Assembly (NCBI GenBank): GCA_029778515.1
Contig: JAKOQD010000185.1
Location: 1 to 6,486, forward strand
Length of the DNA stretch: 6,486 nucleotides
Direction of reading: 5' to 3'
DNA from: Actinomycetes bacterium
GTDB taxonomy: Bacteria > Actinomycetota > Actinomycetes > Propionibacteriales > Propionibacteriaceae
Below the pieces are notes generated by a model that had not been told where the DNA came from, did no database searches, and was given only the letters and a program-made list of their open reading frames with translations. Positions 5,102 through 6,486 of this stretch are shown here, piece by piece. Position 1 is the stretch's first letter; each line of letters opens with the position of its first letter. The translations under genes were made by a program, and so were the position numbers.

Positions 5102-6370
5102 ATGGCTCTCCCCCGTACCGCAGTGATCGTCGGCGGCAACCGGACGCCGTTCGCGAAGGCCGGCGGCCCGTACGCCGCGGCCAGTAACAGCGACCTACTC
5201 ACGGCCGCGCTGGACGGGTTGGTCGCCCGTTTCGGGCTCGCCGGGCGTCGGCTGGACGAGGTCGCCGGCGGCGCAGTGCTGAAGCACACCCGCGACTTCA
5301 ACCTCACCCGCGAAGCCGTGCTCGGTTCGGCGCTACACCCCACCACCGCGGCGGTCGACCTGCAGCAGGCCTGCGCCACCGGGCTGGAGACGGTGATCTA
5401 CGTGGCGAACAAGATCAGCCTCGGTCAGGCGGACGTCGGCGTCGGCTGCGGCGTGGATTCGGCGTCCGACGCCCCGATCGTGGTCAGCGAGCCGCTGCGC
5501 CGAGCGTTGCTGGCGGCGAATCGGGCCAGGACCCTGCCGCAGCGACTGGCCGCGCTGGCCGCGATTCGTCCCGGGCAGTTGGCTCCGGTCGCCCCGGCGG
5601 TCGTCGAGCCAAGAACCGGTCTGTCGATGGGTGAGCACCAGGCCAAGACGGCCAAGGCGTGGGGTATCACCCGCGAGGCGCAGGACGAGCTCTCCTTCGC
5701 GTCGCATCAGAACTTGGCTGCGGCTTGGGCAAATGGGTTCTTCGACGATCTGGTGACGCCCTATCTGGGGGTGACCAGAGACACGATCCTGCGTCCGGAC
5801 ACCACCTTGGAGAAGCTGGCCGCGCTGAAGCCGGTCTTCGGCGACACCATGACCGCGGGCAACTCGACCGCGCTGACCGACGGGGCGTCCGCCGTGCTGG
5901 TGGCCGATGCCGATTGGGCGGCCGCCGAGGGGCTGCCCGCCTTGGCGAAAATTGTGGACGCACAGGTGGCCGCGGTCGACTTCCCTGGCGGCGACGACCT
6001 GCTGTTGGCACCGGCCCACGCGGCAGCCCGCTTGCTTGACCGTCTCGGCATGTCGCTGGGCGACTTCGAGCTGTACGAACTGCACGAGGCGTTCGCTTCA
6101 ACCGTGCTGGCCACCCTGGCCGCCTGGGAATCGGCGGAGTTCTGCCGCGACCAACTCGGCTTGGCTGGGCCGCTGGGCTCGATAGAACGGGACAAAATCA
6201 ACGTCAGTGGCTCCTCGCTTGCCACCGGCCACCCTTTCGCGGCGACTGGCGGCAGAATTGTCCCAACTCTGGCGAAGCTGCTGCACGCGCGCGGCCCGGG
6301 CGCGCGCGGGCTGATCTCGATCTGCGCCGCCGGCGGCCAAGGCGTGGTCGCAGTCCTGGAGGCGGTGTGA
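5102..6370 (+). CDS. fadA2: Acetyl-CoA acyltransferase (thiolase), FadA2 type
   Basis: A 422-residue thiolase that cleaves 3-ketoacyl-CoA with CoA, or condenses two acyl-CoAs in reverse. All catalytic residues are present: Cys91 in LQQACATGLE, His328 in ELHEAF, His377 in ATGHPFAATGGR and Cys408 in SICAAGGQG. The motifs VIVGGNRTPFAK (8-19), GGAVLKHTRDFNLTRE (56-71) and EPRTGLSMGEH (169-179) match, as I recall it, M. tuberculosis FadA2 (Rv0243) and the FadI-like branch rather than short biosynthetic thiolases. SSLATGHP replaces the more usual GGAIALGHP before the histidine, which also fits FadA2. AGGAGG at 5092-5097 lies 4 nt before the ATG, so the start is firm. The stop overlaps the start of the fabG4-like gene by one base, making an operon. 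The window shows the gene complete, with no frameshift. The physiological chain-length preference is unknown. Confidence 0.93.
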   Translation: MALPRTAVIVGGNRTPFAKAGGPYAAASNSDLLTAALDGLVARFGLAGRRLDEVAGGAVLKHTRDFNLTREAVLGSALHPTTAAVDLQQACATGLETVIYVANKISLGQADVGVGCGVDSASDAPIVVSEPLRRALLAANRARTLPQRLAALAAIRPGQLAPVAPAVVEPRTGLSMGEHQAKTAKAWGITREAQDELSFASHQNLAAAWANGFFDDLVTPYLGVTRDTILRPDTTLEKLAALKPVFGDTMTAGNSTALTDGASAVLVADADWAAAEGLPALAKIVDAQVAAVDFPGGDDLLLAPAHAAARLLDRLGMSLGDFELYELHEAFASTVLATLAAWESAEFCRDQLGLAGPLGSIERDKINVSGSSLATGHPFAATGGRIVPTLAKLLHARGPGARGLISICAAGGQGVVAVLEAV

Positions 6371-6486
6371 TGGCCGGGATTCTCGAACGCGTCTTCTACT
6401 CCGGCGCCGGCCAGGCTGTTGCCGGACGCCTCGGCTTGCCCGAGCCTGAAGAGCTTCGCCGCGGCCGCACGTTGCCGACCGGGTCG
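6370..6486 (+). CDS. FabG4-like (high-molecular-weight) 3-oxoacyl reductase, N-terminus only
   Basis: The 39 visible residues, MAGILERVFYSGAGQAVAGR then LGLPEPEELRRGRTLPTGS, resemble the N-terminal extension of mycobacterial FabG4 (Rv0242c): a short helix with S-G-x-G, then L-G-x-P-x-P-x-x-L-R-R and a P-x-x-G-S turn. FabG4-type proteins are about 450 residues, with a degenerate flavodoxin-like N-domain followed by the ketoreductase domain, and use NADH to reduce 3-ketoacyl-CoA. Only the beginning is present here, so the catalytic Ser-Tyr-Lys and cofactor site cannot be seen. GGAGG (6358-6362) lies 7 nt before the ATG, and TGATG overlaps the thiolase stop. Thus the thiolase and reductase are co-translated and probably act on the same intermediates. 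Confidence 0.75.
   Translation, partial: MAGILERVFYSGAGQAVAGRLGLPEPEELRRGRTLPTGS

Noticed and set aside
5333..6085. Minus-strand open frame (250 codons) inside the thiolase gene
   Set aside because: It lies opposite conserved thiolase sequence, and its Gln/Arg/Gly-rich translation has no family features.

Overview
This is a 6.5 kb chromosomal stretch from a high-GC Gram-positive bacterium, most likely an actinomycete. The evidence is the strong G/C third-position bias, the fatty-acid genes that closely resemble mycobacterial FadA2 and FabG4, and several transcription-unit heads that appear to be leaderless. The exact genus cannot be told from the sequence. There is no phage, transposon, CRISPR array, tRNA or rRNA. 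The region is densely packed and looks like ordinary core or soft-core chromosome rather than a mobile island.

Left part (1-1572): a pyridoxamine-5'-phosphate-oxidase-like flavoprotein gene runs leftward out of the window. It diverges from a rightward azlC-azlD pair, which encodes a two-component branched-chain amino-acid exporter whose genes overlap by ATGA. The 107-bp divergent gap holds two abutting dyad-symmetric sequences that lie between the two presumed promoters.

Middle (1546-2425): a leftward gene encodes an unrecognised protein with about six membrane segments. Its 3' end overlaps the 3' end of azlD by 27 bp. Upstream of it is a 133-bp gap with a strong hairpin, probably the terminator of the next leftward operon, and an 8-bp inverted repeat next to the membrane-protein start.

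Right part (2426-6486): a TetR-family regulator and a long acyl-CoA oxidase/dehydrogenase form a leftward, translationally coupled pair (TGATG overlap). They diverge from a rightward pair, a FadA2-type thiolase followed, again with a TGATG overlap, by the N-terminus of a FabG4-like (high-molecular-weight) 3-oxoacyl reductase cut by the window edge. Together these genes could carry out FAD-dependent acyl-CoA oxidation, 3-hydroxyacyl/3-ketoacyl interconversion and thiolysis, that is, a beta-oxidation-type module. The TetR protein is the obvious candidate to control both directions through nested palindromes in the 70-bp gap.

The window does not show a clearly new biological system. The most useful leads are the regulatory dyads, the leaderless-start pattern, a hairpin whose pairing is much better on one strand, and the pairing of a peroxisomal-type acyl-CoA oxidase with a FadA2/FabG4 cluster.
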